A stretch of 64,000 bases of DNA from Ferrovibrio sp965278975 (GTDB lineage Bacteria > Pseudomonadota > Alphaproteobacteria > Ferrovibrionales > Ferrovibrionaceae). The stretch covers positions 930,001 through 994,000 of the forward strand of contig NZ_OZ257126.1 in the NCBI RefSeq assembly GCF_965278975.1. The letters are read 5' to 3'. This document shows, piece after piece, positions 50,051 through 61,100 of this stretch. Position numbers and translations under genes: made by a program. The first letter of the stretch is position 1, and each line of letters starts with the position of its first letter. The notes under the pieces are model-generated. The model was given only the letters and a program-made list of their open reading frames with translations. It did not search any database and was not told the origin of the DNA.

Positions 50051-51850
50051 AGCGCACCATTCACGCCAGAGCTGCCTGAAGCCGGCCTCGATGGCGCGGG
50101 CCAACCCCGCTCCATCGCGCATCGGCGAGGCTTCGAAGCGCGCCCGCAGCCCGGCACGCAACTCAGCCAGCGCAGCAATATCCGCAGCCTTCGCGGCGCC
50201 GGTGGCAACCAACTGTTCCGCGCTATCCGCCACCCAGTCGCTCATGCCGAGCGCCCCCAGGATCGACGCGCCGAAGCGGCCGACGGAGGGCCGGTCGGTC
50301 TTGCTCAGCACCGGCACCCCCATCCACAGCGCCTCGATCGTGGTGGTGCCGGCATTATGCGGGAAAGGGTCCAGCGCAATATCGATTTCGTTGTAGCAGG
50401 CCCAGGTCTTGATCTGCGGCGTGGTGAAGATCAGATCGAGCCGCTCCGGCGCGATGCCATGGGCTGCAAAGCGATCAAGGAAATATTTCTGCGTCGCGGC
50501 ATCGGCAAAGGGACGGTTGTTGAGCACCAGCCGCGAGCCCGGCACCTGCTGCATCAGCCGCGCCCATAGCGCGATGACGCCATCGTTGATCCGCACCGCG
50601 CGGCTGAAACAGCCGAAGGTGACATGGCCATTGCGCAAAGCCGGCAGCGGCCCGATATCCGGCACCGCGACCGGCTGCCGCCCAGGCGGTGTTTCGAAAT
50701 CCGGCGGCATATAGGCCAGCGGCGAGCGGCCCAGCCGCACCAACCGCTCCGAGAACAGATGCTCGAAGCCCGGCGGCACCATGTAGTCATCGGTGAAGAA
50801 GCCGTCGATGGCCGAAAGGCCGGTGGTATAGCCCGCACCGATCAGATAGCTGAACTGCACCGGCGCCGGCTTGCGGGCGAAAATACCCAGCCGGTTGCCT
50901 GCCGTGTGGCCGGAAAGATCGACCAGGATATCGATGCCATCGCGGCGGATCATCGCCGCCGCGGAATCATCGCTCTTGCCGATGATACTGCGCCAGTGAT
51001 CCGCCTGGGATTTCAGCCGCTCGGTCACCGCATCGGGCACCGGCACTTCGGCATAGAGATAAATCTCGACCTGCCGGCGGTCATGGCCGCGCAGCACCGG
51101 CTCGAAGAACATCGGCACCACATGCTGGCGGAAATCGCCCGAGACATAGCCGACCTTCAGCCGGCGCGCTGCATCGCGGCTGTTGCCATGCTGCAATGGC
51201 TGCGGCAGATATGGCCGGCCATGGCGTTCGTCGAAACGTCGGTATTCATCGAACAGCTGTTCCGGCGTCAGCGTCTGGTCGTAGTTGAGGCAGAACAGCA
51301 GATTGGTGTGCGGCAGCATGAGATGCGGATGGCTCTCGACGATGCGGCGCAAGGCGACCCGCGCTTCATCCAGGCGGCCTTCGCGCACCAGGATGATCGC
51401 CAGCGCGGTATCGAAATCCGGCAAATCCGGGAAGAGCTGCTGCGCCTCTTCGGCATAGCGGCGCATCACGCCGGTGCGATTGACCAGGAGCAGGCCGTTG
51501 ACGACGCGCTGCCACAATTGCGGCCCGGGCGGCGATATTGCTAGCACGGCGCGGAATACCTGCTCCAGTTCCGCATCATCGCCCTCATTCACCAGCGCGG
51601 TCAGCAACTGCCGCAGCATCTCGGTATCATCCGGGTAATGCCGCACATATTGCCGCAGGTAACGGGCCGCGATCGGCCAGTTGCGGCGCTCGGTGGCGGC
51701 CATGCCGGCCAGCCGCAAGGCATCACGATGCTGCGGATCGAGCTTCAGTACCTGCTTGGCGAAAGCGAAACAGCGGTCGAGATCGCCAGCCCGTGCCGCC
51801 GCAAGCGACGCCTGCAGCAGCGCACCGACCGCCGCTGCCGGCTCGCTCAT
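50030..51850 (-). CDS. TPR and GT41 (SPINDLY/OGT-like) glycosyltransferase, fourth module of the array
   Basis: 606 residues. TPR-like helices occupy about 1-225, more degenerate than in the upstream protein. The GT41 catalytic part begins near 235 with GYVSGDFRQHVVPMFFEPVL, then GIDILVDLSGHTAGNRLG, APVQFSYLIGAGYTTGLSAI, SRLVLNNRPF and DPFPHNAGTTTIEALWMGVP. Histidines in FRQH and SGHT, and the sugar-nucleotide loop near PHNAGTTT, match GT41 positions. This family adds a single sugar to Ser/Thr (OGT) or Asn (HMW1C type). The start at 51850 overlaps the stop of the three-module gene by four bases, so the two are coupled. Confidence 0.88.
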   Translation of the reverse strand: MSEPAAAVGALLQASLAAARAGDLDRCFAFAKQVLKLDPQHRDALRLAGMAATERRNWPIAARYLRQYVRHYPDDTEMLRQLLTALVNEGDDAELEQVFRAVLAISPPGPQLWQRVVNGLLLVNRTGVMRRYAEEAQQLFPDLPDFDTALAIILVREGRLDEARVALRRIVESHPHLMLPHTNLLFCLNYDQTLTPEQLFDEYRRFDERHGRPYLPQPLQHGNSRDAARRLKVGYVSGDFRQHVVPMFFEPVLRGHDRRQVEIYLYAEVPVPDAVTERLKSQADHWRSIIGKSDDSAAAMIRRDGIDILVDLSGHTAGNRLGIFARKPAPVQFSYLIGAGYTTGLSAIDGFFTDDYMVPPGFEHLFSERLVRLGRSPLAYMPPDFETPPGRQPVAVPDIGPLPALRNGHVTFGCFSRAVRINDGVIALWARLMQQVPGSRLVLNNRPFADAATQKYFLDRFAAHGIAPERLDLIFTTPQIKTWACYNEIDIALDPFPHNAGTTTIEALWMGVPVLSKTDRPSVGRFGASILGALGMSDWVADSAEQLVATGAAKAADIAALAELRAGLRARFEASPMRDGAGLARAIEAGFRQLWREWCASGGADA

Positions 51851-54800
51851 CCCCCGCACCACTCGCGCCAGAGCGTGCGGTAGCCGGCTTCGATGGCTTT
51901 CGCCAGGCCGGGTCCGTCACGCATTGGCGAGGCTTCGAAACGCGGCCGCAGGCCGGCACGAAGCTGTGCCAGGGCTTCGAGATTGCCGGCCCAGCGGGCA
52001 CCGATCTCGATATAGGCGGCTTCATCCTCGGTGACCCAGTCCTGCATTTCCAGCGCACCGAGGATCGAGGCACCGAAGCGGCCGACCGAGGGCCGGTCTG
52101 CCTTGCTCAACACCGGCACGCCCATCCAGAGCGCCTCGATCGTGGTGGTGCCGGCATTATGCGGGAACGGATCCAGCGCAATGTCGATTTCGTTGTAATG
52201 CGCCCAGGTCTTGGGCTGCGGGAAGGTGTAGATCAGGTCCAGCCGCTCCGGCGCGATGCCATGGGCATCGAAACGCTGCTGGAACAGATCCTGCGTTGCG
52301 GCTTCGGCGAAGGGCTTGGAATTCAGCACCAGGCGTGAATCCGGCACGCGTTTCAGCAGCCGCGACCACAGGGCAATCACCTTCTCGTTCAGGCGCACGG
52401 TGCGACTGAAGCTGCCGAAGGTGACATGGCCATTGCGCAGGGCCGGCAGCGGCCCCACTTCCGGCATGGCTTCCGGCGGGCGGTAGACCAGTGGCGAACG
52501 GCCCAGCCGCACGATCTTTTCCGAGAACAGATGCTCGAAGCCCGGCGGCACCATGTAATCATCGGAGAAGAAGCCATCCACCGCCGAAAGCCCGGTGGTG
52601 TAGCCCTGGCCGATCAGATAGCTGAACTGCACCGGCGCCGGCTTGCGCGCGAAAACGCCGAGCCTATTGCCGGCGGTATGGCCGGCGAGATCGACCAGGA
52701 TATCGATGCCATCGGCGCGGATCATCGCCGCCACATCGTCATCGCCCTTGCCCACCGTGCCGCGCCAGTGATCGGCCTGGGATTTCAGCCGCTCGGTGAT
52801 GGCATCGGGTGTCGGCACTTCGCCATAGAGATAGACTTCGAAGGCCGCCTTGTCGCGCGAGGCCAGCAGCGGCTCGAAGAACATCGCCACCGCGTGGTTG
52901 CGGAAATCCGGCGACACATAGCCAACCTTCAGGCGCCGCTCCGGCTCGCGCGCATTGGCATGCTGCAACGGACTGGGCAGCTTCGGCTTGCCGAAACGTT
53001 CATCCCAGCGCCGGTATTCGGCATAGATTTCCTCCGCCGACAGATCGGCGCGGTAATTCGAGCAGAACAGCAGGTTGGAATGGCTGAGGACATAATCCGG
53101 GTTGATCGCCAGGGCGGCCCTGAAAGAATCGGCCGCCTCGTCCAGCCGTTCCTGGCCGAGCAGGGCATTGCCGAGATTGTTATGTGCATCGGGGTTGCGC
53201 GCTTCCAGCGCCACGGATTTGCGGCAGGCATCCTCGGCTTCGACGAAGCGGCCCATGGCGAACAGCGTGTTGCCGAGATTGGCCCAGCCATGCGGGTAAT
53301 TCGGCCGCAGCCGCACGGCTTCGCGGAATTCCTTCTCAGACTCATCAAGCTTGCCGAGGTCCTTCAGCGTGTTGGCAAGGTTGTTGCGCGCCTCCGCCGA
53401 GTCCGGCTTCAGCGCCACGGCCTTGCGGCATTCGGCTTCGGCTTCCGGCAGGCGTCCGAGCTGGCGCAGCGCACCGGCACGGTTCCAGCGCAATTCGGCC
53501 ATATCCGGCAGTTGCTTCACGGCCTCGCCGATCAGATCGGCGGCCTGCTGCCAGTCGCGGCGGCGATAGGCGATCAGGCCCAGGATATGCAGCGCATCGG
53601 CATTCTTCGGCGCCATCGCCAGCAAAGCCTGCGCTGCCTGCTCGGCCTGCGGCAATTGCCCGGTCTGGAAAGAACGGATCGCCGCATCCAGCAGGGCTTG
53701 CGCCTTGGCCGCCGCTGTCTGCGCCGGTGTCGGCTTGGCCTCAACGGCAGGCTGGGCTTCAGCGGCAGGCTTGGCACCCTGGCGCGCACACCAGTCATGC
53801 CAGAATTGTATGTAAGCCTGCTCGATGGCGCGGGCCAGCGTGACGCCATCGCGCATCGGTGACTTCTCGAAGGTGCTACGCAATGTACGCCGCACTTCCG
53901 CCAGGGCCGGCAAGTCGTTGGCCCATTTCTTGGCGATCTCGACATACTCGTCGTGATTCTGCGCCACCCAGTCATCCATGCCGAGCGCGCCGAGAATCGA
54001 GGCGCCGAAGCGGCCGACCGAGGGCCGGCCGGCCAGACTCAACACCGGCACGCCCATCCAGAGCGCCTCGATGGTGGTGGTGCCGGCATTATGCGGGAAC
54101 GGATCCAGCGCGATATCGATATTGCCGTAATATTCCCAGGTGCGCGGCTGCGGGTTGGTGAAGATCAGATCCAGCCGCTCCGGCGCCACACCATGGGCGG
54201 CGAAGCGATCCAGGAACAGCTGGCGCGTCGGCTCGTCGGTGAAGGGCTTGGAATTCAGCACCAGGCGCGCATTCGGAATCTCGTTCAGCATCCGCGCCCA
54301 GACTTCGATCACCTCATCGTTCATGCGCACAGTACGGCTGAAACAGCCGAAGGTGACGACGGGCTTTTTCTTCTTGCCCTTCTTCAAGGCTGGCAGCGGC
54401 GCCACCAGCGGCATCGCCGGCGGTGCCATGTAGCAGAGCGGCGAGCGCGGCAGGCGCACCACCTTCTCGGCGAACAGATGATCATAGCCTTCCGGCACCA
54501 TGGCGGCATCGGCAAGGAAGCCGTCGATGGCTGAAAGACCCGTGGTGGTGCCATGGCCGATCAGGTAGCTGAACTGCACCGGCGCCGGCTTGCGCGCGAA
54601 CATGGTGAGGCGGTTGCCCGCCGTATGGCCGGCCAGATCGATCAGGATATCGATATGATCATCCCGGATCATCCTGGCGACGTCATCGTCGCTCTTGCCC
54701 ACCGTGCTGCGCCAGTGATCCGCCATCTTCTGGAAGCGCGTGGTCATCGCATCCGGGTTCGGCACTTCGCCATAGAGATAGATTTCGAACTTGTTGCGGT

Positions 54801-57800
54801 CATGCGCCGACAGCACCGGCTCGAAGAACAGCGACACCACATGCTGGCGTAGATCAGGCGAGACATAGCCGATCTTCAGCTTGCGGTTCGGGTTGACCTC
54901 GTTGTCATGGCGCAGCGGGTGCGGCAGATGCGGCTTGCCATGGCGGTCATCCCACCGCTTGTACTCGTCGAAGATTTCCTCCGCCGTCGCACCCGGGCGG
55001 TAATTCTGGCAGAACAGCAGACTGGACGACACGGCGAGGTCGCCGGGCGCGATGGTGACGGCGCGGCGCAGGGCGGCGAGCGCCTCTTCATGGCGCGCCT
55101 GATCCTCCAGCACGATACCCAGAGTGCCGAGCGTGGCCGGATGATCGGGCCGCAGCCTGAGCGACGAACGGGCGAATTCCTCGGCCTCCGAAAGCCGGCC
55201 GCGGCGCATCAGCATGATCGCCAGGGCATCGTGGATATCCGGGCGCTCCGGCTTCAACGCCAGCACCTTGCGCAGCACCACTTCGGCTTCATCGAAGCGC
55301 TCGCGGGCGAGCAATACCAGGCCAAGATTGACCATGGCATCCTCGAAATCCGGCTTCTGCTCGATAGCCTTGCGCAGAACCTCGTCGGCTTCCGACAGCT
55401 TGCCCTGATCGCGCAGCGCATTGCCGAGGTTGTTGTAGGCCTCGGGGAAAACCGGGCGCAGCGCGATGGCCTTGCGATAGAAATTCTCCGCATCGCCATG
55501 CAGCTTCATGGCGCGGGCGACGACGCCGAGCGAGGACCAGTATTCCGGCAGATTGGGGTTGATCGCCACGGCGCGCGACAGCCACTTCATCGCCGCCGGA
55601 TAATCCTTCACCTCGCAGCACAGTACGCCCATGGCCTGCAGCGCATCGGCATTATCGGGCTGCTGCTCCAGCAATGCGGCGCAGATGCGGCGGGCCTGTT
55701 CGCGGTCACCGGCATTGAAGGCGGCCACCACATCGGTATAAGCCAGCGGCCGCTCGGCTTCCGGCGGCTCGGTGCCGGCCAATGCCCGGCTGTCGCACCA
55801 ATCGCTCCAGAGCTGGCGGTAGGCAGATTCCATTGCCCGCGCCAGACCAGGCGCATCACGCATCGCCGAAGCCTCGAAACGGGCGCGCAAACCGCTGCGC
55901 AGTTTGGCCAGGCCCTTGAGATCTCCGGCCCAGCGTTCAGCGATTTCGAGATACTCATCCGGGTCAGCCGCCACCCAGTCACTCATGCCGAGTGCCCCGA
56001 GAATCGAGGCGCCGAAGCGGCCGACCGAAGGCCTGGCCGCCAGGCTCAGCACCGGCACGCCCATCCACAGCGCCTCGATCGTGGTGGTGCCGGCATTATG
56101 CGGGAACGGATCCAGCGCAATGTCGATTTCGTTGTAATGCGCCCAGGTCTTGGGCTGTGGCTGGGTGTAGATCAGCTCCAGCCGCTCCGGCCCGATGCCA
56201 TGAGTGGCGAAGCGTTCCTCGAACATCTGGCGTGTGAATTTTTCCGCGAACGGCTTTGAATTCAGCACCAGGGTGGCATCCGGGAGGCGGTTCAGCAGCT
56301 CGGCCCACAGCGCGATGACATCCTCGTTGATGCGCACGGTGCGGCTGAAACAGCCGAAGCGCAGCTTGCCGCGCTTCTTCGCCGGCAGCGGCCCGACATC
56401 GGGCATGGTTTCCGGCGGACGGTAGACCAGCGGCGAGCGCGGAATCCGGATTATCTTTTCCGAGAACAGATGCTCGAAGCCTTCCGGCACCATGAATTCA
56501 TCGGAGATGAAGCCATCGATGGCCGAAAGCCCGGTAGTGGTGCCATGGCCGATCAGGTAGCTGAACTGCACCGGCGCCGGCTTGCGCGCGAAAACCAGCA
56601 GGCGGTTGCCCGCCGTGTGGCCGGCCAGGTCGATCAGCACATCGATGCCATCCTGGCGGATCAGCGCCGCCATGCGGTCATCGGTCAGGCCCACGGTGCT
56701 GCGCCAGTGATCGGCCTTGGATTTCAGCCGCTGTGTCACCGCATCTGGATTGGTGATCTCGCCATAGAGATAGATTTCCACCTGCTCGCGGTCATGCGCC
56801 TCAAGCACCGGCTCGAAGAACAGAGCAACCGCGTGCTGGCGGAAATCGGGCGAGACATAGCCGATCTTCAGCTTGCGCTGGGCTTCCGGATTATTGGCAT
56901 GGCGCAGCGGACGCGGCAGCAAAGGCTTCGCATGGGTTTTATCCCAGGTGCGGTATTCCTCGGCGATTTCCTCGGCCGCCAGATCATGGCGGTAGTTGAG
57001 GCAGAACAGCAGGCTGCTATGGCCGGAAGCATAATCCGGCTTCAGTTTCAGCACCTGGCGGAACACGCCCGAAGCCTCATCCAGCCGGCCCTGGTCTTCC
57101 AGCGCGATGGCCAGGTTGTTGAAGCCCTGATGCAGATCCGGTTTCAGCGCGAGCGCGCGGCGGGCGAAGATTTCAGCATCATTCGGGCGCCCGGCACGCA
57201 GCAACAGGGCCGCCAGGTTGACCGAAGCCTCATGGCTGTTCGGCTTCAGCGCCAGGGCCTGGCGGAAAGCCGCCTCGGCTTCCGACAGGCGATCCAGCCC
57301 CATCAGCGAATTGCCGAGATCACTGTGCACATCGGCGAAATCCGGCTTCAGCTCGATCACCTTGCGGAATGCCACTTCCGAATCAGTGAGGCGGCCGACC
57401 AGTTGCAGCAGACGGCCCAGGCTGAGCCAGGCATCGGAGAAGTTCGGCTTCAGCTCGACCGCGCGGCGGAACGACACTTCCGCTTCGGCATGGCGGCCGA
57501 GATCGCGCAATGTGTTGCCGAGATTCTGATGCCCTTCGGGAAAATCCTCTTTCAGCGCCACGGCGCGGCGGTTCGCCGCCTCGGCATCCTTTAGCCGGCC
57601 CAGCGCGCGTAGCACGGCGGCATGGTTGGCCTGGATTTCCGGGGATTGCGCCGCCTTGGCGGCAGCCTTGGCAAGAATGGCTTCGGCATCGATAAGCTGG
57701 CCGCGGCGATAGGCGGCAAGGCCGAGCAATTGCAGCGCGGCAGGATCATCGGGGGCAGCGCGCAGCAGCACGCGGCAGAGCTTGTCGGTTTCCTCATAGG

Positions 57801-57879
57801 CCCCGCGCTGGAAGGCAGCCACCGCCGCCTCGATCACCGCCTGTGCCGTCAACGCCTCGCCTGCCGCCGCCTTGGCCAT
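51847..57879 (-). CDS. giant protein with three TPR-GT41 glycosyltransferase modules
   Basis: 2,010 residues, more than twice the length of usual GT41 enzymes. Module 1: TPR about 15-330 (34-residue units such as FPEGHQNLGNTLRDLGRHAE), GT41 about 335-695. Module 2: TPR about 710-1000, GT41 about 1005-1363. A Pro/Ala-rich linker (GAKPAAEAQPAVEAKPTPAQ) leads to module 3: TPR about 1390-1650, GT41 about 1655-2010. Every catalytic part has GYVSPDxRxHxV, DLAGHTAGNR, the PAPVQFSYLIG stretch and PFPHNAGTTTIEALWMG, so all three look active. No signal peptide or membrane segment: cytoplasmic. The start at 57879 (MAKAAAGEAL) has GGCGGGGC upstream; an ATG-like start at 57939 is possible. It lies downstream of the giant secreted repeat protein gene, its likely acceptor. 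Confidence 0.9.
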   Translation of the reverse strand: MAKAAAGEALTAQAVIEAAVAAFQRGAYEETDKLCRVLLRAAPDDPAALQLLGLAAYRRGQLIDAEAILAKAAAKAAQSPEIQANHAAVLRALGRLKDAEAANRRAVALKEDFPEGHQNLGNTLRDLGRHAEAEVSFRRAVELKPNFSDAWLSLGRLLQLVGRLTDSEVAFRKVIELKPDFADVHSDLGNSLMGLDRLSEAEAAFRQALALKPNSHEASVNLAALLLRAGRPNDAEIFARRALALKPDLHQGFNNLAIALEDQGRLDEASGVFRQVLKLKPDYASGHSSLLFCLNYRHDLAAEEIAEEYRTWDKTHAKPLLPRPLRHANNPEAQRKLKIGYVSPDFRQHAVALFFEPVLEAHDREQVEIYLYGEITNPDAVTQRLKSKADHWRSTVGLTDDRMAALIRQDGIDVLIDLAGHTAGNRLLVFARKPAPVQFSYLIGHGTTTGLSAIDGFISDEFMVPEGFEHLFSEKIIRIPRSPLVYRPPETMPDVGPLPAKKRGKLRFGCFSRTVRINEDVIALWAELLNRLPDATLVLNSKPFAEKFTRQMFEERFATHGIGPERLELIYTQPQPKTWAHYNEIDIALDPFPHNAGTTTIEALWMGVPVLSLAARPSVGRFGASILGALGMSDWVAADPDEYLEIAERWAGDLKGLAKLRSGLRARFEASAMRDAPGLARAMESAYRQLWSDWCDSRALAGTEPPEAERPLAYTDVVAAFNAGDREQARRICAALLEQQPDNADALQAMGVLCCEVKDYPAAMKWLSRAVAINPNLPEYWSSLGVVARAMKLHGDAENFYRKAIALRPVFPEAYNNLGNALRDQGKLSEADEVLRKAIEQKPDFEDAMVNLGLVLLARERFDEAEVVLRKVLALKPERPDIHDALAIMLMRRGRLSEAEEFARSSLRLRPDHPATLGTLGIVLEDQARHEEALAALRRAVTIAPGDLAVSSSLLFCQNYRPGATAEEIFDEYKRWDDRHGKPHLPHPLRHDNEVNPNRKLKIGYVSPDLRQHVVSLFFEPVLSAHDRNKFEIYLYGEVPNPDAMTTRFQKMADHWRSTVGKSDDDVARMIRDDHIDILIDLAGHTAGNRLTMFARKPAPVQFSYLIGHGTTTGLSAIDGFLADAAMVPEGYDHLFAEKVVRLPRSPLCYMAPPAMPLVAPLPALKKGKKKKPVVTFGCFSRTVRMNDEVIEVWARMLNEIPNARLVLNSKPFTDEPTRQLFLDRFAAHGVAPERLDLIFTNPQPRTWEYYGNIDIALDPFPHNAGTTTIEALWMGVPVLSLAGRPSVGRFGASILGALGMDDWVAQNHDEYVEIAKKWANDLPALAEVRRTLRSTFEKSPMRDGVTLARAIEQAYIQFWHDWCARQGAKPAAEAQPAVEAKPTPAQTAAAKAQALLDAAIRSFQTGQLPQAEQAAQALLAMAPKNADALHILGLIAYRRRDWQQAADLIGEAVKQLPDMAELRWNRAGALRQLGRLPEAEAECRKAVALKPDSAEARNNLANTLKDLGKLDESEKEFREAVRLRPNYPHGWANLGNTLFAMGRFVEAEDACRKSVALEARNPDAHNNLGNALLGQERLDEAADSFRAALAINPDYVLSHSNLLFCSNYRADLSAEEIYAEYRRWDERFGKPKLPSPLQHANAREPERRLKVGYVSPDFRNHAVAMFFEPLLASRDKAAFEVYLYGEVPTPDAITERLKSQADHWRGTVGKGDDDVAAMIRADGIDILVDLAGHTAGNRLGVFARKPAPVQFSYLIGQGYTTGLSAVDGFFSDDYMVPPGFEHLFSEKIVRLGRSPLVYRPPEAMPEVGPLPALRNGHVTFGSFSRTVRLNEKVIALWSRLLKRVPDSRLVLNSKPFAEAATQDLFQQRFDAHGIAPERLDLIYTFPQPKTWAHYNEIDIALDPFPHNAGTTTIEALWMGVPVLSKADRPSVGRFGASILGALEMQDWVTEDEAAYIEIGARWAGNLEALAQLRAGLRPRFEASPMRDGPGLAKAIEAGYRTLWREWCGG

Positions 57880-58153
57880 GCCCCGCCCTGTCCTGCCACC
57901 AAATCCATCATGCCATCCCGCCGGAAAAAGCGGAATCACCCACGGTCAATCCCGCCCCAGGCCCAGCCGGGCCCGGCGTACCGCCGAAGTTGTGCAGCGA
58001 GTATTCCGGTTCGATCTTACCCAACCGTTACCAGGGCGCCGATTGCGACAAAATGCACTTCCGCACCCCGCTGCCGCCGGCTGGAAAGCAAACGGGGCGG
58101 CCCTAAGGCCGCCCCGCTGATACTGAACCGGTCTGGACCAGAAGCCCGGGCGA
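57880..58153. other. intergenic region between the repeat-protein gene and the glycosyltransferase gene
   Basis: 274 bases holding the terminator at 58093-58116 and, downstream of it, room for a separate promoter for the glycosyltransferase genes. I see no clear -35/-10 pair, no RNA gene and no reading frame with protein-like composition. Short frames on the plus strand run through from the GT gene and are shadows. Confidence 0.6.
58093..58116 (-). terminator. intrinsic terminator after the giant repeat-protein gene
   Basis: Perfect 10-base arms CGGGGCGGCC and GGCCGCCCCG with a 4-base loop; in minus-strand RNA followed by TTTGCTTT. It lies 38 bases after the stop at 58154. Confidence 0.75.
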
Positions 58154-61100
58154 TTACACCGCCTGGAACTTGGTGAAGTCGTAGGTCCAAGGCGTGGTCG
58201 AGTTGGTGGTGATGGTGCCGATGAGCACCGCACCGCTGCTGAAATCGCCATCCGCCTTGTAGTACAGCTCGCCGGTATCGGACTGGTAGGCAAAGCCGGC
58301 CTGGGACAGGTTGGTACCGCCCAGAGCCGTGGCATCCGCCACCGCCTTGATGTTGACGTTGTTGCTGAGCGAGGAGACCGCCGCGAAGGCATCGGTACCG
58401 AAGGTGCCGCCCGCGATATCCAGGCCGATCTTGTCGGTCGCCGACATGTCACGCACGAAGGTGGTGGAGCCACCAGCCGCCGCGAAGACGAAGGTATCGA
58501 TACCCGCGCCGCCGGTGACCGTGTTGCTGCCCGCACCGCCGATGATCGTGTCAGCCGAGGAACCGCCGATGATCTCGTCGTCGCCATCGTTGCCGAACAC
58601 CATGGTCGCCTGGGTGCCGGAGATGGTGATGACATCCATGTCGGAGCCGCCATTCACGGTCTCGATATTCGCCACGGTAACGATGTTCACCGTGTCGTCG
58701 AGGTTCAGAATGTCGGTGCCGGCACCGAGATCATAGACACCATTGTTGACCGCGCCGTCGATGGTGACGGTGTCAGCGCCGGTGCCGCCGGTGATGCTCT
58801 CGATGTTGGTGACCGTGAGCGTGTTGGTACCCGAGAACAGGATCAGCTTGTCGCCGCCCGCGCCGAGATCGATGTTGATACCGTTCACCGCGTTGCCGAG
58901 CGTGACAGTGTCAGCGCCGGTGCCGCCGGTGATGGTCTCGACATTGGTGATCACCAGCGAGTTGGTGCCGCCAAGCAGGGTAACCGAGTCGCTGCCGCCA
59001 CCGCCATCGATCGAGCCCTTGGTGATGCCGCCGCTGACCGTGATGTCGTCATTCTGAGTGCCGCCCATGACGGTTTCGACACCAGAGACAGTCAGGTTGT
59101 TGACGAGATCGGCCAGGATCAGCTTGTCGTTGCCGAGGCTGAGGTTGATCGAGGAAACGGTGGTGGTCAGGGTCACCGTGTCATTGTTGGTGCCGCCGAC
59201 GATGGTCTCGACATTGGTGATGGTGACAGTGTTGACGCCGTTGAAGAGCGTAACCTTGTCGTTGCCGTCGCCGAGGTCGATCGTGCTGTTGAGCGCCGCC
59301 GCCGCGAAGGTGACGGTGTCGTTGCCGGTGCCACCGATGACAGTCTCGATGCCGTTCACCGCCACGCTGTTGGTGGCATCGGCCAGGACCAGCTTATCGT
59401 TGCCGGCGCCGAGCGCGATGCTGCCGCCGGTGATGCCGGCCGTCAGCGTGATGATGTCAGCACCAGTGCCGCCGGTGATGGTCTCGACATTAGCCACCGA
59501 CAGGTTGTTGGCGCCATTGGCCAGTGTCAGCTTGTCGAGGCCGGTGCCGAGATCCAGTTCGATACCCGACACGGTCGCACCGAGCGTGATGGTATCAGCG
59601 CCAGTACCGCCATGCAGGGTCTCGACATTCGACACCGTGATGTTGTTGGTGCCGTTGGCCAGCGTCAGGCTGTCGCCGGTGCCAGCGCCGAGGTCGAACT
59701 TGCCCGAGGTCAGAGCACCGCTGAGGGTGATGACATCGTCGCCCGTACCGCCGTTGACGGTCTCGACATTGGTCAGGGTCAGCGTGTTGCCATCGTTCGA
59801 CAGGTTCAGGGTGTCGTTGCCGGCACCAAGGTCGATCACGGCACTCGAAGCCAGGGAAGCACCCAGGGTCACGATATCCGCGCCGGTGCCACCCATGATG
59901 GTCTCGACGTTGGTCAGCGTGATGTTGTTGGCGCCGTTGGCCAGCGTCACCTTGTCGTTGCCGTCGCCGAGATCGGCGGAGGCGCCGGTGATGAACGCAC
60001 CGTAGACGATGGTGTCGTCACCCGTGCCGCCGATGATGCTCTCGACCGCGGTCGCCGTCAGCGTGTTGCCGCCATCCAGCAGCACCAGCTTGTCGCTGCC
60101 GGTGCCGAGGTTGATCTGCAGCGTGCTGGTGGTGGCCGCGAGGCGGACCTCATCAGCACCGGTGCCGCCGGTGATGGTTTCGACATTGGACACCGACACG
60201 ACGTTGGTGCCGTTGGCGAGCGTCAGCTTGTCGTTGCCGGCACCCAGATCGATCACGGTCGAGGAGTCGACGGTGGTGAGCAGGGTGATGCTGTCGGCAC
60301 CGGTGTTGCCGGTGACCGTCTCGACGTTGGAGACGCTGATGGTGTTGGTGCCAGCGGCCAGGGTCAGCGTATCGAGGCCTGCGCCCAGATCGATGCGACC
60401 GTTGGTCAGAGCCAGGCTGAGGGTCAGCAGGTCGGCACCAGTGCCGCCGGTGACCGTTTCAACATTGCTCACCGCCAGTTCGTTGCCGCCATCGGCGAGC
60501 GTCAGCTTATCGGCGCCGCCGCCCAGATCGATGGTGGTCGAGCTGTCAGCCGTGGCCGACAGGGTGATGTTATCGGCACCCGCGCCGCCCTGGATGGTTT
60601 CGACATTGGCCACCGTGACGGTGCCGCCAGCCGAGGACATGACCAGCTTGTCGCTGCCATCGCCCAGGTCGAGCTTGCCGTTGGTGATCAGGGCACCATA
60701 GGTCACCGTGTCGTTGCCGGTGCCGCCAGTGACGGTCTCGGTGTTGGTCACGGTGATGCTGTTGGTGCCATCGGCGAGCTGCAGGCTGTCGCTGCCGGTG
60801 CCCAGGTTCACGAAGACGTTGGTCGCCGCGTTGCCCAGGGTGACGGCATCGACGCCGGTGCCGCCGACAATGCTCTCAACGTTGGTCAGGGTCAGGGTGT
60901 TGCCACCGGCCGCCAGCGTGACGGTGTCGGTGCCATCGCCCAGATCCACCACAGCGGAGCTGTCGAGCGAAGCCGAGAAGGTGATGATGTCGTTGCCGGT
61001 ACCGCCGGTGAGGGTTTCGACGCCCGCCGCGGTGATGGTGTTGCCACCATTCGCCAGGGTCAGGCTGTCATTGCCGCCCGCCAGATCGACGGTGACACCG

